Shown one piece after another: positions 11,331 through 22,885 of a DNA stretch of 64,000 nt. The position numbers were made by a program, and so were the translations under genes. The stretch is taken from contig JAZAYU010000015.1 of assembly GCA_038501625.1 (NCBI GenBank), positions 8,640,991 through 8,704,990 of the forward strand, given 5' to 3'. Each line of letters opens with the position of its first letter. The stretch's first letter is position 1. This stretch comes from Corbicula japonica (Eukaryota > Mollusca > Bivalvia > Venerida > Cyrenidae). The notes beneath the pieces are model-generated. The model ran no database searches and was not told the origin of the DNA. It saw only the letters and a list, made by a program, of their open reading frames with translations.

Positions 11331-11725
11331 CAGGGATATTGAAACCTCAAGTCTTTAAACTGGCCGAAATATAAAAAGTACATAAGTATCGTTCTCAACG
11401 ATCTTTGCACCAGTAACTTTTAGCTGGAAAACAAGCTAATTGATTTGTTTATAAAACTTGTTTATAAAAACCATCATTTATTTCAGAAAAAAGTAATATA
11501 TGCAGATAGAAAGTCTACCAGCAATAGATAAAATCTTGATATAACTTTTTAAATGGCGAAAGTTCAAACGAGGTCGAAAAGGCTGGAATTAAAGCTAAAT
11601 TTCTACTACTTGCCACCTATAGTTTTGCCATTATGATCGTTCAAAAGTGGCTATCTCTCTGCTTTCTTTTAAGTTACTTGTTTGGTTTGTGTTAATTGCG
11701 GTGTAGTGGCTGTTAAAAAGTCTCC

Positions 11726-12431
11726 CGTATGGCGCACGAAAAGGCTTAAATGTTAATTGAAGGTGCATCGACATACAAAATGACCGATGCACCTGTAAAT
11801 TTATGCGTTGGACGTATAAATGTACGCGATGGACTTATAAAGTTAGAGGTGCAGCATCATTTCAAATAGCGGTGCACCTTCAAATTTATATGTCCATCGT
11901 AAATATTTTTACGTCGATCTCATAAATTACCGGTGCATTTCGATTTTGACCCTTTTGCTATTTATACCGATATAAATTTTTGCAGTTTTGCCGGTATGAT
12001 GAAAACTGCAGTGAATGTTTACTCGGTTTAAAAATGCTTTAATTGTTTAATTATTCAATTCTGAAAAAAATATGTTAATAATTGTAGGAGCATAAAAATA
12101 AAAATAAAAATGTAACCAATTTTAACTTTTAAACATATATTTTCAGCAAAAACAACTGTTTACAAGAAGGGTTTTGATTGGCTGATCATTTTCATATTGC
12201 CGGTGCACTTGTGAATTAGCGGTGTATCGGTAATTTATACGTTGAGCACATAAAATTTTTACGAAGGACGTAAATATTTGTAGGTCACCGCTATTTTAAA
12301 GGTTCACCTTCAAATTTCAACAATGATGCACAGCTAATTTACAGGTGCACCAGTAAATTTAAACGTTGGACGCATAAATTTATAGGTGCACCAGCACGTT
12401 TTACCTTTGGAGTCTTTTCGTACGCCATACT
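11726..12431. mobile_element. Fold-back element with arrays of short inverted motifs
   Basis: The ends form an inverted repeat (left GTATGGCGCACGAAAAGGCT, right AGTCTTTTCGTACGCCATAC). Both arms carry repeated short motifs: 'ggtgcacc', 'aaatttat.cgttggacg' and 'cataaatt', in both orientations, around a unique AT-rich centre (about 11960-12170). No ORF. No clear target duplication. Confidence 0.65.
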
Positions 12432-13284
12432 CCCTTACACTTACTTCACGTCAATATAGTAATCAGTTTCAATTTTCTACCTTGATTGTTTTATGATAAT
12501 TTCAAAGTCATGCAGTTATAATTGTAAGTTGCAGTATGTAACTTGAACTATCATTTTGGGAAAACGGATGCGATACACTGTCCCTCTCCCTCTCGTATAT
12601 AAATTCCTACCTACCTTCATACGGAAAAATGTTGCATGCACAGAAACACACAAAACATAAGTCTTTAATTAAACAAACTCCATTTATAACCATTTCTGTA
12701 GAATAGAATACTGTGGTATCGTTTAATTTCGCGGAGACTCAGACGTTGCTGCACTATAGAACCTGGTTTAAACCCACATTGGCAAACATTTGTTTCCGTT
12801 CCGGCGGTTATCCCTCATGATCTCCCTTATATTAATTGTTTGTGGTGTATTTTGTAGTGACTTGATTATTAAATAATTTAAGGGAACGAGGATTATGTTG
12901 GGTTTTTTAAATTATGATTTGAAATGGCTTAACCAGCAAGTCCTCCAAATGAAAGTTATTTAAATGGCACATCGATGGGAAATTGCCTTTATGGGGAACG
13001 GAACCGACGGAAAGCAGTCTTTGTAAAGAAAACAGATATATGTATGACTTAGTAAACCTTAGCCAGAAAAAAGACACAATGGCCAACAAATGTAACGGTA
13101 GCACCGAAAACCCCCTTCATTGTGATTAGTTAATAATGATGTTTTAACATACGTCTCTTAGTAGTCTTAAATTAAGAAGTGATCTTTTTTTTCCTGTTTG
13201 TATAATTTTACCACTGGGCCATTATTGTGATGTTTATAGAACTTTTTATACCTCTGTCTTGCAAAACAATCTGCGATTTTCATT

Positions 13285-13470
13285 CACGTTGTTGGAGTTA
13301 TTTCACCAAGACAACATGTACTTGTTTATTCAAATGAGAACCTATTGGGGCAAGTGTGAGGGCTTGCAAGCTAGAACCTGGATTAAATCCCCAGTGGACA
13401 AAAAGGGTTTGTGCCACTGACCGCTCCAAGGCGGTAATCCCAATGGTTCTCTGTGTAGTAATTTGAGTGT
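13285..13470 (-). repeat. Dispersed composite repeat family A, inverted copy
   Basis: Reads 'ttggagttatttcaccaag...ttgcaagctagaacctgg...ccgctccaaggcggtaatcc', the reverse of the 765-935 copy. A related 'aaaggctgttttgtctggttgtggcaactcctgatatgcat' module follows at about 13540-13590. Confidence 0.6.
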
Positions 13471-14031
13471 GGTGTCGTTTTTTAAGTGGTTGTCTCATAA
13501 ACTCGTGCATTCTTTTACTCTCTACCTTTTGGCTGCGAGGAAAGGCTGTTTTGTCTGGTTGTGGCAACTCCTGATATGCATATGTTTTAGATATTTCTTT
13601 TTAACAGTGGTAACATTTTTACATAATCACTCCATTTCAAAAAAACTCTATTATATAAAGAACTCGAAAATAACGTGGACTTTCCGCTTGAAAAAGATAG
13701 GGTATTATATTGAAAACACATTTTCTATTTTTCTTTCAGACATGCATTAGTAGCTGACTTTTGAAAACTCACGCAATGTGCATTGGACACTTATTAAAAA
13801 ATAACTTGTGGCAGTGGTGACTTTAAATTGCAACTGTGTTTTTGAATTTGATCTGTGTATAGGCGATAAAACTTGCAAAAATGTAAATTTATTTGCGGTA
13901 CCGATACCATTGTTTTGAATGTTTTTCTGTTACATGTTTGCAAAGATTATGTTCATTCAAATCTTTGACATCGTTAGCGAATAATGTTTTAACGTTAACC
14001 TAAAGATGTAACACGTAGTAATCACCATCTA

Positions 14032-16800
14032 CAGGGTGGGGAATCACGTGACAAAAACATGGCCGCCAACCAAAAAATTCTCTCGGTTCGAGGTAAGTTT
14101 TTACTTGTTTTTCGCTTATCCCTAGACCATTTTAAATGAAATAAACACTAATGTACCCCGTACACGAAGACAGATTGCATAGTGTATTCCAAATTTTGCC
14201 AACATTTGTAGTTTATGCGGTATTTCGTGTACAGTGTTTGGCAGCTTGCACTGCTCGGTGATAGGGTACACTTGAATCTTAATGAAATCGTTATTCTGGC
14301 AAGTTTTCGCAAGTGAGCTGATTGTTGCATGAAAAATTTGTTATATACCGACAGAAAAAATGCTTCTGATGCAGACATATTCAGTTTCTGTATGCAACTG
14401 ATGTGAAAAACGCAAAAATGGAAAATGATAGGGAACACTGGCCGCAACGTTGATGATAGGGAACACTTGCATTGTTTTGAGAAGCAAAATGTTTGCCAGT
14501 CCGAGCGATCAGTTTCGAAACGGAGCGAGTCCGTTGTATTTTTTCAATAATGGATATTTTGTTTCCTTTGTTTAAATTCTTATGATCAGCTACGAAGTTG
14601 TTAGAAAGGCGTATTATTTAATACAGGTGAGTCTTGCTTAGCTAGAAATGTAAATCTCTGAAACGTTTGTATTTACGAAACGAAACACTAGAAAAAATAC
14701 CACAATTTGTATTAAGCGGATTTTCAGTGAACGTTAAGAATTATATGATGCGTCAGAAAAATAATAAGCAAGAAAGCATGATTACAGTTAAAAAATTTAT
14801 ATACCCAGTTTATTTAAAAATGTAGATTCTAATGTCATGTATTTTGAAGATTTTTCCATTTTTACAAGATCTGATGCCCAAGCAGAGTAAAGTCTTGAAA
14901 ACCAGACTTACGAAATTTAATGTATCGACGTCATGATGCACGTGACTTGTTAAATTCCACACTTTGCACTTGATTAAGTGTATTAAAATTTCGCAATTTT
15001 ATTGCTATGCACGTGTGAGCAGTCGACTGATACACAGTAAAACATGTTTAAAGGCTTTGTGCCAATCAGTATTAATGCCACGGCTTATTGTATTGCCGTT
15101 CTTACGTTAAGAATCGTATGCGTAATCTACAGCATGAAAGGCAGGGGCGCATACAGCTGTTTTCACACTCATTTTCTTAAAACAAAACAACATCAATACT
15201 TTAGACTAGCTATTCTTGTCTTCAGACATGTCGCCGATCAAACACATTAGGGATTGGAGGAAGAAATTCATTTATTCACGTGGTCAGCCACAATAAAATC
15301 TTGCTGAGCTTCGACAAGCACTGACTTATGAATGGAATAAAATGCCCAAGAACAAAGTCTTAGTAGCGTAATCGCCGTGTTGTAGGCCACTGGCTGGGAA
15401 GATGCTTCTTGGGACATTTACAAACAAGTATTTTCTGAAAAGCCTCGTCTGTCCCCGATTCATTTTGCGTTGTTTGCACTCTGGGACATATTGGAGTTAT
15501 GGAGGTTTTTATTATGTTACCCCTGAAATGTGAAGAAAAATATATGGATTGTTAATTCTATTTTAATTCAGCAGCTTCGAATAAACAAACATATTATTTA
15601 AGAAACCTTGAAAAAGATTTCACACCAGAAACTTACTTGTAGATGTTTATTAGCCAGCTTAGGGAAAGTTATAGGCTCTTACAAAGCTTTATAACAAAAA
15701 CATCATGAAACAGTTTTTATTTGTTTGAAATCACACTGGCAAAAGTATTTTTTAACAATAATATATTTTAATACAGTTAAAATAGAATTAAAAATGAAAA
15801 ATGAAAAATTCAAAGATTCGAATCTTCCCAGCTAAGGCCTACAAAACGGAGGTTAAGCAACTACGACTTTATTAATCAAATCAACGTCCCCCGACTTTTT
15901 TATCAAGAGAAGGAAAATCTTTTAAATTAAATTACAAATGTAGTTTCAAAATGACTTTGCTTTTGGAAAATCACATTCGTTTTATGACTGTCTCTAATAG
16001 TGCCTGCTCGTTAATGTGGGTTCCTATCATCATATCCCGAAAAACATGCTTATATAAAACTATAATAAGTATCAAAGCATTTGTGTTTGTTAAGTAAATA
16101 TTCTAAGAACCGCATCGATATTTATTGCTGTCTACAGAAAAATAATTTTTATTATAACAATGTCTATACTATCTTATAATTCACCAGGTTTCAAACATAA
16201 AATACATTATTATAGGATATCTCGCCTGTATAAAATATATTAATATCCTACCGGTGTCCAGATTCTTTACTTCATGACTAAAAGACAAAAACACATTTCA
16301 ATATCTACTCTTTTGAGATTGCGGAAACCGAAAGTCGTTTTAATACTCAGAAATCGAATTTTCAATCTAATGTTGCAAACAAAACGCCCTGGTTTGTTTT
16401 TACACTACATTACACTTAAAATGGAAAAGTTTTTGTATTTTGTATATAAACGTTCTAACTGTAATCATGATTTCGCACATATATTGTTTTCTGGCGCATC
16501 ACTATAAGCATCATGTTCTCTATTTCATTTATAATCTTCTGAAAATCTGCTTTATAGAAATTACGATATCTTTTCCGGTGTTTTGTTTCGTAAATGCAAA
16601 CGTTTCAAAGATTCAGTCTGTCGGGATATCAGCTCACTTGCGAAAACTTGCCAGAAGAACGATCTTAGCAAGAACCAAGTGTACCCTATCACCCAGCAGT
16701 GCAGGTCCAGGAATAAGCGAGAAACAAGTAAAAACATACCTCGAACCGAGAGAATTTTTTGGTTGCCGGCCATGTTTTTGTCACGTGATTCCCCACCCTG
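14032..16800. mobile_element. 2.77-kb DNA transposon-like element, CAGGG termini, 5-bp target duplication
   Basis: The left end starts CAGGGTGGGGAATCACGTGA and the right end is its inverse (TCACGTGATTCCCCACCCTG). ATCTA flanks both sides (14027-14031 and 16801-16805). The arms match for about 70 bp. After a gap they match again ('gataggg', then 'ggcaagttttcgcaagtgagc' at about 14260-14322 and, inverted, 16635-16700). No intact transposase; the superfamily is not assigned. A short Tc1-like fossil lies inside (15298-15375). Confidence 0.8.
15298..15375 (+). pseudogene. Possible Tc1/mariner transposase C-terminal fossil
   Basis: The frame starting at 15298 reads N-L-A-E-L-R-Q-A-L-x2-E-W-N-K-M-P-K, then reaches TAA at 15373. 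This resembles the 'NLxELxxALxxEWNxIP' tail of Tc1-like DDE transposases. The catalytic part is absent and the match is short, so this is a weak call. Confidence 0.35.
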
Positions 16801-17398
16801 ATCTATAAGGGAAACCTTACAATATTAAATCAAAATCATTCTTTTATAATAGGTGTTGGTAGTTGCGAAACTATTTTTTAAAACGGATTTAGCTCAAGAA
16901 AGTTTGCTTGCTTATCCGAATTTTCTATTTTATTAAGTTTGATTTCATATTTGGGCGATCCATTTTTATTTTCCATAAATATAAAAAAAACTTAGTGCGT
17001 CGGACACTACGAAGGCAAAGATTGGAAAGTCATTGTAATTATTGAATGAGATGAATAGATGGAAACAAACTTCATAAAAATTAGCACTTCAAATATCTTT
17101 ATCTCGCCTAATGCATGATAAGATACGATAATTTTAGTATTTTGGTCTTTCTACGCGTCTGTCCGTAGTTTGTCTTGGCTATTTCTTTAAACCCCCTGAT
17201 ATTATAAACCGACTAAGAATTTTCCATGTAGAACGGGGGCGTTAACGTTGATGAGTTTATTTGTGGTCTCATAGTTTGTGCTCTGTTGACACTATGTTTC
17301 TGCACGTGACTTTTCGTGATGAACAAAATTCACAAGTGCGAACCTTTTTAACGCAATATTGCAAAGAAATAATGACAAATATATACAATTATGATTGC

Positions 17399-17404
17399 TT
17401 TATT
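17399..17404 (-). terminator. Poly(A) signal of SCP-C
   Basis: AATAAA on the minus strand about 105 nt beyond the SCP-C stop; the nearest canonical hexamer. Confidence 0.5.
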
Positions 17405-17508
17405 TCTCTATGATACAGTGCATTTCTGTTAAGTTAAGAGCGTTCTTAAAGCAGACATGTGGGATCAGTCCGTTTCCGCTTATTGTCTTTAGTTTCAAGT
17501 CTTGCTAT

Positions 17509-18940
17509 TTAAAAGCCCGACTGTAACACATCTCGTACAACATCTGGCTGTGTTTTGTCTTCGCTCGTTAGAAACTGAACCCAAGAATCAGTTAACTGAC
17601 TCACTGGAATCTTTCCTCGTACTGGCTTGTATGCATTGAAGAACCTTACATCTTGTGCAGTTTCATGGCCAATAGATTTGAAAGCATTAACGTATTCTTC
17701 TTCTGTCATGGAGCCATCGTGGTCAATATCAACGATATCGTAAATCTCCTTTACCAATCGCTTTACCCAGTCGACGAATGCTTTTTTGTCTGCTTTGTAA
17801 TCTTTCATTAGCGCATCCACAAAAATCTTTTCTGTGATTGGACCAGGTTTTCCTCTGAAGATGTATTCGTTCCACCATTTGTCCATGGCAGCTAATGTTT
17901 CTTTTCTCTTGTCAGCATCAAGATGGCTCAAGTCCATAAATGTACTCCTGAAAATACAAGTAATATTTCAACATAACCATGGAAACAGTTTTATACGTTA
18001 TCTAGAAGTGAACGAACAGTTTTTCGGTTTTGGTCGTTTCTAGTGAGATGATAGCAATTCAACTTCCTTGGTCTAGGCGGCGTGGGTAGTAATATGCATT
18101 TCTATTACTGCCCGTGAACATGGTCAATCAAATCGATCCTGCCATATTTTCATATTTGTCGTGTTCGGTGGCTTTCAAAATTCCATTTTCAAGGCCAGAC
18201 GGATCGGTTATGCCGCAAAACAAGACGTTCGGTTTATTTAGAAGCGGAGGGTAGGGGATATCGTGAATAAGGACAAAGACTTTTGTGCAAGCTATTTTAA
18301 ACATTAGTGACAATTAGCTAATACAATAACTTTACTGTGTAAGAACTTCTATTTGAACACTATAAGTCCTTTTATGCTCCTAACAGGAGATCTTTAAAGA
18401 TTTTTAAAATGATACATTCTCAGAAAAAGGTGAAATATGCATATCAGAAATTGCCACTTGCAGAAAGAGAGAGGATGGTTAACAAAATGATCAGTTTCAA
18501 AAAAGACACAACGAACAATTAACAAATGTCTTCTGAAAGTTAACGTCAATCATTGAAAATGACGTCATAAAGTTGAGCAAACGACATTGCATCTTACGCA
18601 TTTTGCGGTAGAAAAAAACATATGTTAAAATTGTTTTAACAAATCACATTTAAGTTAAGAAAAAAATAATTGATAATATTAAGTTCTTTCAAAATAAATT
18701 TAAATGTAAAAAAATATTGCCGGGGACACCTTTTCTCGCGACGTGCCCCATAAATGACGACAGCGCCTAGCTACATTAATCCGAACACGATGTTAAACAC
18801 CTTAAATAAAATGTTGCAACATATTTATGTATCATCCTCACTTACTCTGCCTGGGAAACATCGGCTTTTGCAATCTTCTTGTGATGATTCAAGTCGATCA
18901 TGTTGAACCACATTTTCCATTTCTGTACCAGATACTCCAT
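17509..18940 (-). CDS. Sarcoplasmic calcium-binding protein paralog C (two coding exons)
   Basis: Complete minus-strand SCP of 178 residues. Coding exon 1 is 18940-18846 (ATG at 18940-18938; donor GTAAGT). Coding exon 2 is 17947-17509 (acceptor TTTTCAG, stop TAA). The GA|G junction keeps frame and exons match SCP-B almost codon for codon. The length fits mollusc SCPs (about 175-190). EF-hand I (D-L-N-H-H-K-K-I-A-K-A-D) is degenerate. The third hand (D-I-D-H-D-G-S-M-T-E-E-E) has a full set of ligands and should bind Ca2+. Hands II (around I-F-R-G-K-P-G-P-I-T-E) and IV look inactive. The likely role is a cytosolic Ca2+ buffer in muscle. A noncoding exon lies upstream (about 20032-20090). Confidence 0.92.
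17948..18845 (-). other. SCP-C intron between the coding exons
   Basis: Contains a family B copy (18050-18190) and a fragment of the family A leader (about 18420-18530). It also has 'gttaacgtcaatcattgaaaatgacgtcataaa' near 18540-18575, which recurs near 22245-22280. Confidence 0.7.
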
Positions 18941-18951
18941 GGTTATTGTTG

Positions 18952-20031
18952 CTGAAACAGATTTAATGCTTGTTTAGTTCCGTTTTCTCGTTTAGGGCAA
19001 ACCCATTCTTTTATCTGGAGACCATACGCCGCTGAACATGGAATGGTATTAATCTGAAAATACCGCATTGAAGGTTCCATGTTCACCGCCATATGCATTC
19101 CATCGTTTGGAATGGATCAAAATTGTACTGTTTATTGGTGTAAATATTGAGTTGCGCTCAACCCGGGACTAAGAGGCGTGGGCAGTATTATGCATTTCCA
19201 TTATTGCCCATTGACAGGCACATTCAAAACGAGCCTGCAATATTTTCATATTTGTCGTGTTCGTCCACTTACAAAGTTCCCTTTTCATCTATTATATTGA
19301 GATCTACATACGTTACAACAGAAATAAAAACAATTTAAAAATGATACGAATAATCTAAAGAAGTATTCGAACGAACACAATTTTGAGCAATACAACACAT
19401 TGAACTGAAGTGACCATTCAAAAGTCGCCAAATACCGACAAAACCTGACATCGAAAGAAGATTGTAAGTAAACAACAATGTTGAGAGAGTCAGTCAGAGA
19501 TTACTACCAATTCCGGCTTTTAAGATTGTTAAAAATAGATAGATTTAGCCTTAATAGTTTTCGAGTTGTTTGAATACAGATTTGTAATTGCACTTTTAAA
19601 TATTAGATAGCCCAATATATTTTTATTGCATTAAACAAAATTAACAAACCATAAGATAAGACTTAATAGCAAAAACCCTATACACGTTTATTCTGCTATG
19701 TGTAATAATTAAATGGTTAATTTGCAGAACAGGGCTCAAAATGTGTTAATTAAACTTTGCTTCAACTAGAGAAATTCAAAGTAGAAAATTAATACATGTA
19801 TACATTAATGCAACATGTCAAAAATCAGGCATCTAGATATTGTTTTAAAAACTTGCAAAACGTCACGGAATTTTAAATACCTAGAAAAAATTATATAAAA
19901 GGTGAAATGTCCATATCAAGTATGGCCAAATCAAGATGAAAAAGCCTTCCCCCACTAAGTAACATAGGTTGTTGAACAACATTTGTTAAAAATGGTAACT
20001 TGTAGAACTGAAAAAAAAGATTGGTACTTAC
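18952..20031 (-). other. SCP-C 5' UTR intron
   Basis: Bounded by the donor GTAAGT (20031-20026) and acceptor TTTCAG (18957-18952). It holds an extended family B copy (about 18990-19295). The remainder is AT-rich without recognised features. Confidence 0.7.
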
Positions 20032-20125
20032 GATAGCTGAAGAAATCACTTGAATTGTGGCGGTCTTCCTCGGAGAAGTGTGATCTGGAGCTGTGTTAGC
20101 ACCGTCGCTTTAAATAAAGCTAGTT
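20032..20125 (-). promoter_or_regulatory. SCP-C core promoter and 5' UTR exon
   Basis: TATA-like TTTATTTAAA (20118-20109, minus strand) is followed by GCGACGGTGCTAACACAGCT and a noncoding exon ending ...CTATC|GTAAGT. The block aligns with the SCP-B promoter, including 'ccaaggaaact' immediately upstream. The transcription start is inferred to lie about 25-30 nt downstream of the TATA box. Confidence 0.6.
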
Positions 20126-21799
20126 TCCTTGGTAAAAAACTTGAAGCAAGGTTACATAATTAGTAATCCAATTAGTTACACATTGAACTTTGCTTTTTGG
20201 GAAATTAGTATGTGTTATGTTTATTGCTTCAATGGCATTTAATTTTGATAGCTACGTATTAGGAGGCAGTGCGTTTGTCAGTGCTGTGTATTTTTTATAA
20301 TTTGTTTACTTTAATCAGTGTTGTTATCAATAACGCCCTTTAAAGGCCGTTGATCACGACATATCTATCTGTGTAAATCTCAACCGGGGACCAGTCTGCG
20401 TTGATAGAAATATGCGATTCCAATACTGCTCTTGAACAGGCCCAACTACAACGCAACCTGCATTATTTTCGTGTTCGATGGCTTTCGAAGTTTCAAAAAA
20501 GTGAAATATGCATATCAGGAATTGCCACATTCAGAAAACACAGCCTGCAAATCAACCAAGAAGAAGTGAGAGAAGAATAGAGAGCATGGTTTATAAAATG
20601 ACCAATTTCAATACAAACATCACAAAAAATTAACAAAAATGAGAATCCGAGATTCCCTTTATATTTATTAACCTGCGTGTAAGTGTTACAATATAAGATG
20701 GTGCAGGCGTACAGCTAGTGTCAGGTTGTTGCTTTATAAACTTACTTTGTCAATTAACATCCTAGAGCGATAACCCCATGGGCTAATTCTTAGGTTACCA
20801 GTATTTTAAATAGTTATACTGCAAACAAAGCTTCTTGCATCTTTGTTGTTTTTCCGATGGAACATATTTTTAAAAGTTATTTTCCAATAATATTATTTTC
20901 CAAAAGGATAAAACAAAAGGAAAAACTCTTTGTAATACAATTTTGACAGCGGATCTTAGCATAAAATTATGCGCAATATAGAGAACGATAAAGGCAACAA
21001 ATAAAAAGAAGGAGTTTTTTTCCTTGTGGTAATTTGGTGATTCCTGTCTTCTATTTCTCTGTGTGGGGAGGCTGTGTTTTGTGAGTGTGGCGATTCCTGG
21101 TATGCATATTTCACTTTATTAACAACTAAGAATGTGTGAGTAACTATTTCAAGGTAATGCTTATCTAGACGTTTTGCGCATTATCATATTTGGGATGCTG
21201 TGTATATTTTTATATATTTATTTATGTCTCATGGATAAACAAATAAGACTTGCATATCTTTAAAATAGGACAGTTTGACAAAATACGAAGCATATATTTT
21301 AATAAACTATGTCTATCAAATAGAGTCTGAAATATTTTCATATTTTTCGTGTTCGGTGGATTTCAAAGTTCCATATTTATCTATTTTAACATACGCCTAG
21401 TGTATGTAACTCAAAGGCAGGAAAGGTCAACAAAAATGTGCAAAGCTACATGAACAACCAAGTACAAGCTAACTAATTTTGCTGCCATAATAAATTACAA
21501 CAATTATCTTTCGAGGTAATTAATTTGTCTGAATAACGATACTTATTTGTACCAGTTAACTGTTGACATTTTTCACCAATTTGCTGACAGAAACAGAAAG
21601 TATCAAGGCTGAACAATATATGCTACTAAGTACGGTAATTTATAACTTGACCCTGACAGTGTCGCAGATTGAGTGCTCGTTAGATTTATATCACAAACTT
21701 ATTTAACCGTCATTGTGTTTTTGATGCTTTACCTCAAAAACGTGAATACAATATATTGATAGCAGGATTTGCCATACACAGAAATCACAGCCTAACCAC

Positions 21800-22045
21800 A
21801 CAGCCAAAAAAGTAATAAATGCATATCAGGAATCGCCACACTCACAAAACACAGCGAAGAGAACCTTTGGGGATACCGCCTTGAAACGGTCAGTGGCAAA
21901 ACAAATTGTCACTGGGGGTTTAAACCAGGTTCTAGGGTGCACCAACCTCACACTTGCCCCAACAGGTTCTCGTATCACAAAACAAGTACACGTTGTACAA
22001 GTTGTCTTGGTGAAATAACTCCAACCCACCCATCGGCTCAAAACG
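21800..22045 (+). repeat. Dispersed composite repeat family A, copy at 21.9 kb
   Basis: Has all family A blocks: 'aatgcatatcaggaatcgcc', 'cctttggggataccgcctt', 'aaaccaggttctaggg', 'caccaacctcacac' and 'gttgtcttggtgaaataact'. Confidence 0.65.
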
Positions 22046-22645
22046 GAGGGAGAACACAAGATTAAGATAGCTTGGCTTTATAAAACTACAAAAAAGATCA
22101 ATTTTAAATAAGACATAGCAAATGATTGACGACAATGAGAACCTTTGGGTTAGCACCTTGTACCTTGGTACGGTCAGTGGCAAAACAGTTTGAAAAGCAT
22201 ATTTTATTTGGGGCCCAACATGGGGATTGGTACTTTCGGACAGTTGACGTCAATCTTTGATATGACGTCATAAATTTGAGCAGACGAAATTACTTATTGT
22301 GCATTGCGCGGTAAAAATACCATTTTATTGTCAAAATGTGAACCAAAATCACATTTTAGTTATAAGAAATTGATTTATAGTTGTAAGTTCTTTCTAAATT
22401 TAGTAAAAACTGAAATATCACTAAAAATGACCGAAGGTACCTTTTCCTGTGACGTGCCCCATTTCATTCATCAAGACAACTTACACAACGTTGGCTAAAA
22501 TTTGATTTTTCCCTTCGTAATCATCTTGCAAGAGTGCTAAGGCGCATTCGAGTCTCCACTTCAAGTTGAATAAAAATTATATATTATCATCAGCAAAACA
22601 CGCGTTGTAAATATTGTTGTTTACAGTGCTGGCAATCGTAACCCT

Positions 22646-22885
22646 AAGGCCGGTATTCCATGGTTCCGTGATGCGTGATCCGTGTCCGTGTCCGCGTCCG
22701 CGATTTTTTACTCACCAAAGATATCGTTGGGTATATTCCATACCTCTGCGTCCGTGTCCGCGACGTGGAACGGACACGGAGATATGGAATATATTCAACG
22801 ATATCTTTAGTGAGTGAAATATCGCGGACACGGACGCGGACAATGACACGGATCACGTATCACGGAACTATGGAATACCGGCCTT
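22646..22885. mobile_element. 240-bp hairpin MITE rich in CCGTGTCCG motifs, TA-flanked
   Basis: The ends AAGGCCGGTATTCCATGG and CCATGGAATACCGGCCTT-type repeats are inverted (right end reads 'tatggaataccggcctta'), and TA flanks both. Inside are two further inverted blocks ('aaagatatcgttg' / 'caacgatatcttt' and CGTGTCCGCG arrays), so nearly the whole unit folds on itself. Short translations with V-R-V-R-V-R repeats are artefacts of the CCGTGT array. Confidence 0.8.

Larger units (their letters stand above)
10743..17508. other. Repeat-filled region between the LINE fragment and SCP-C
   Basis: No supported host gene. It holds a family B copy (10990-11115), a fold-back element (about 11726-12431), a family A copy (13285-13470) and a 2.77-kb TIR element (14032-16800). 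Stretches 12440-13280 and 16810-17500 are AT-rich and I see nothing in them, apart from an AATAAA for SCP-C at 17404-17399 on the minus strand. Confidence 0.6.

Noticed and set aside
17938..17947. Internal ATG of SCP-C exon 2 (17937) as the start
   Set aside because: A good acceptor lies just upstream, and the 95-nt exon 1 with its own ATG joins in frame, as in SCP-B.
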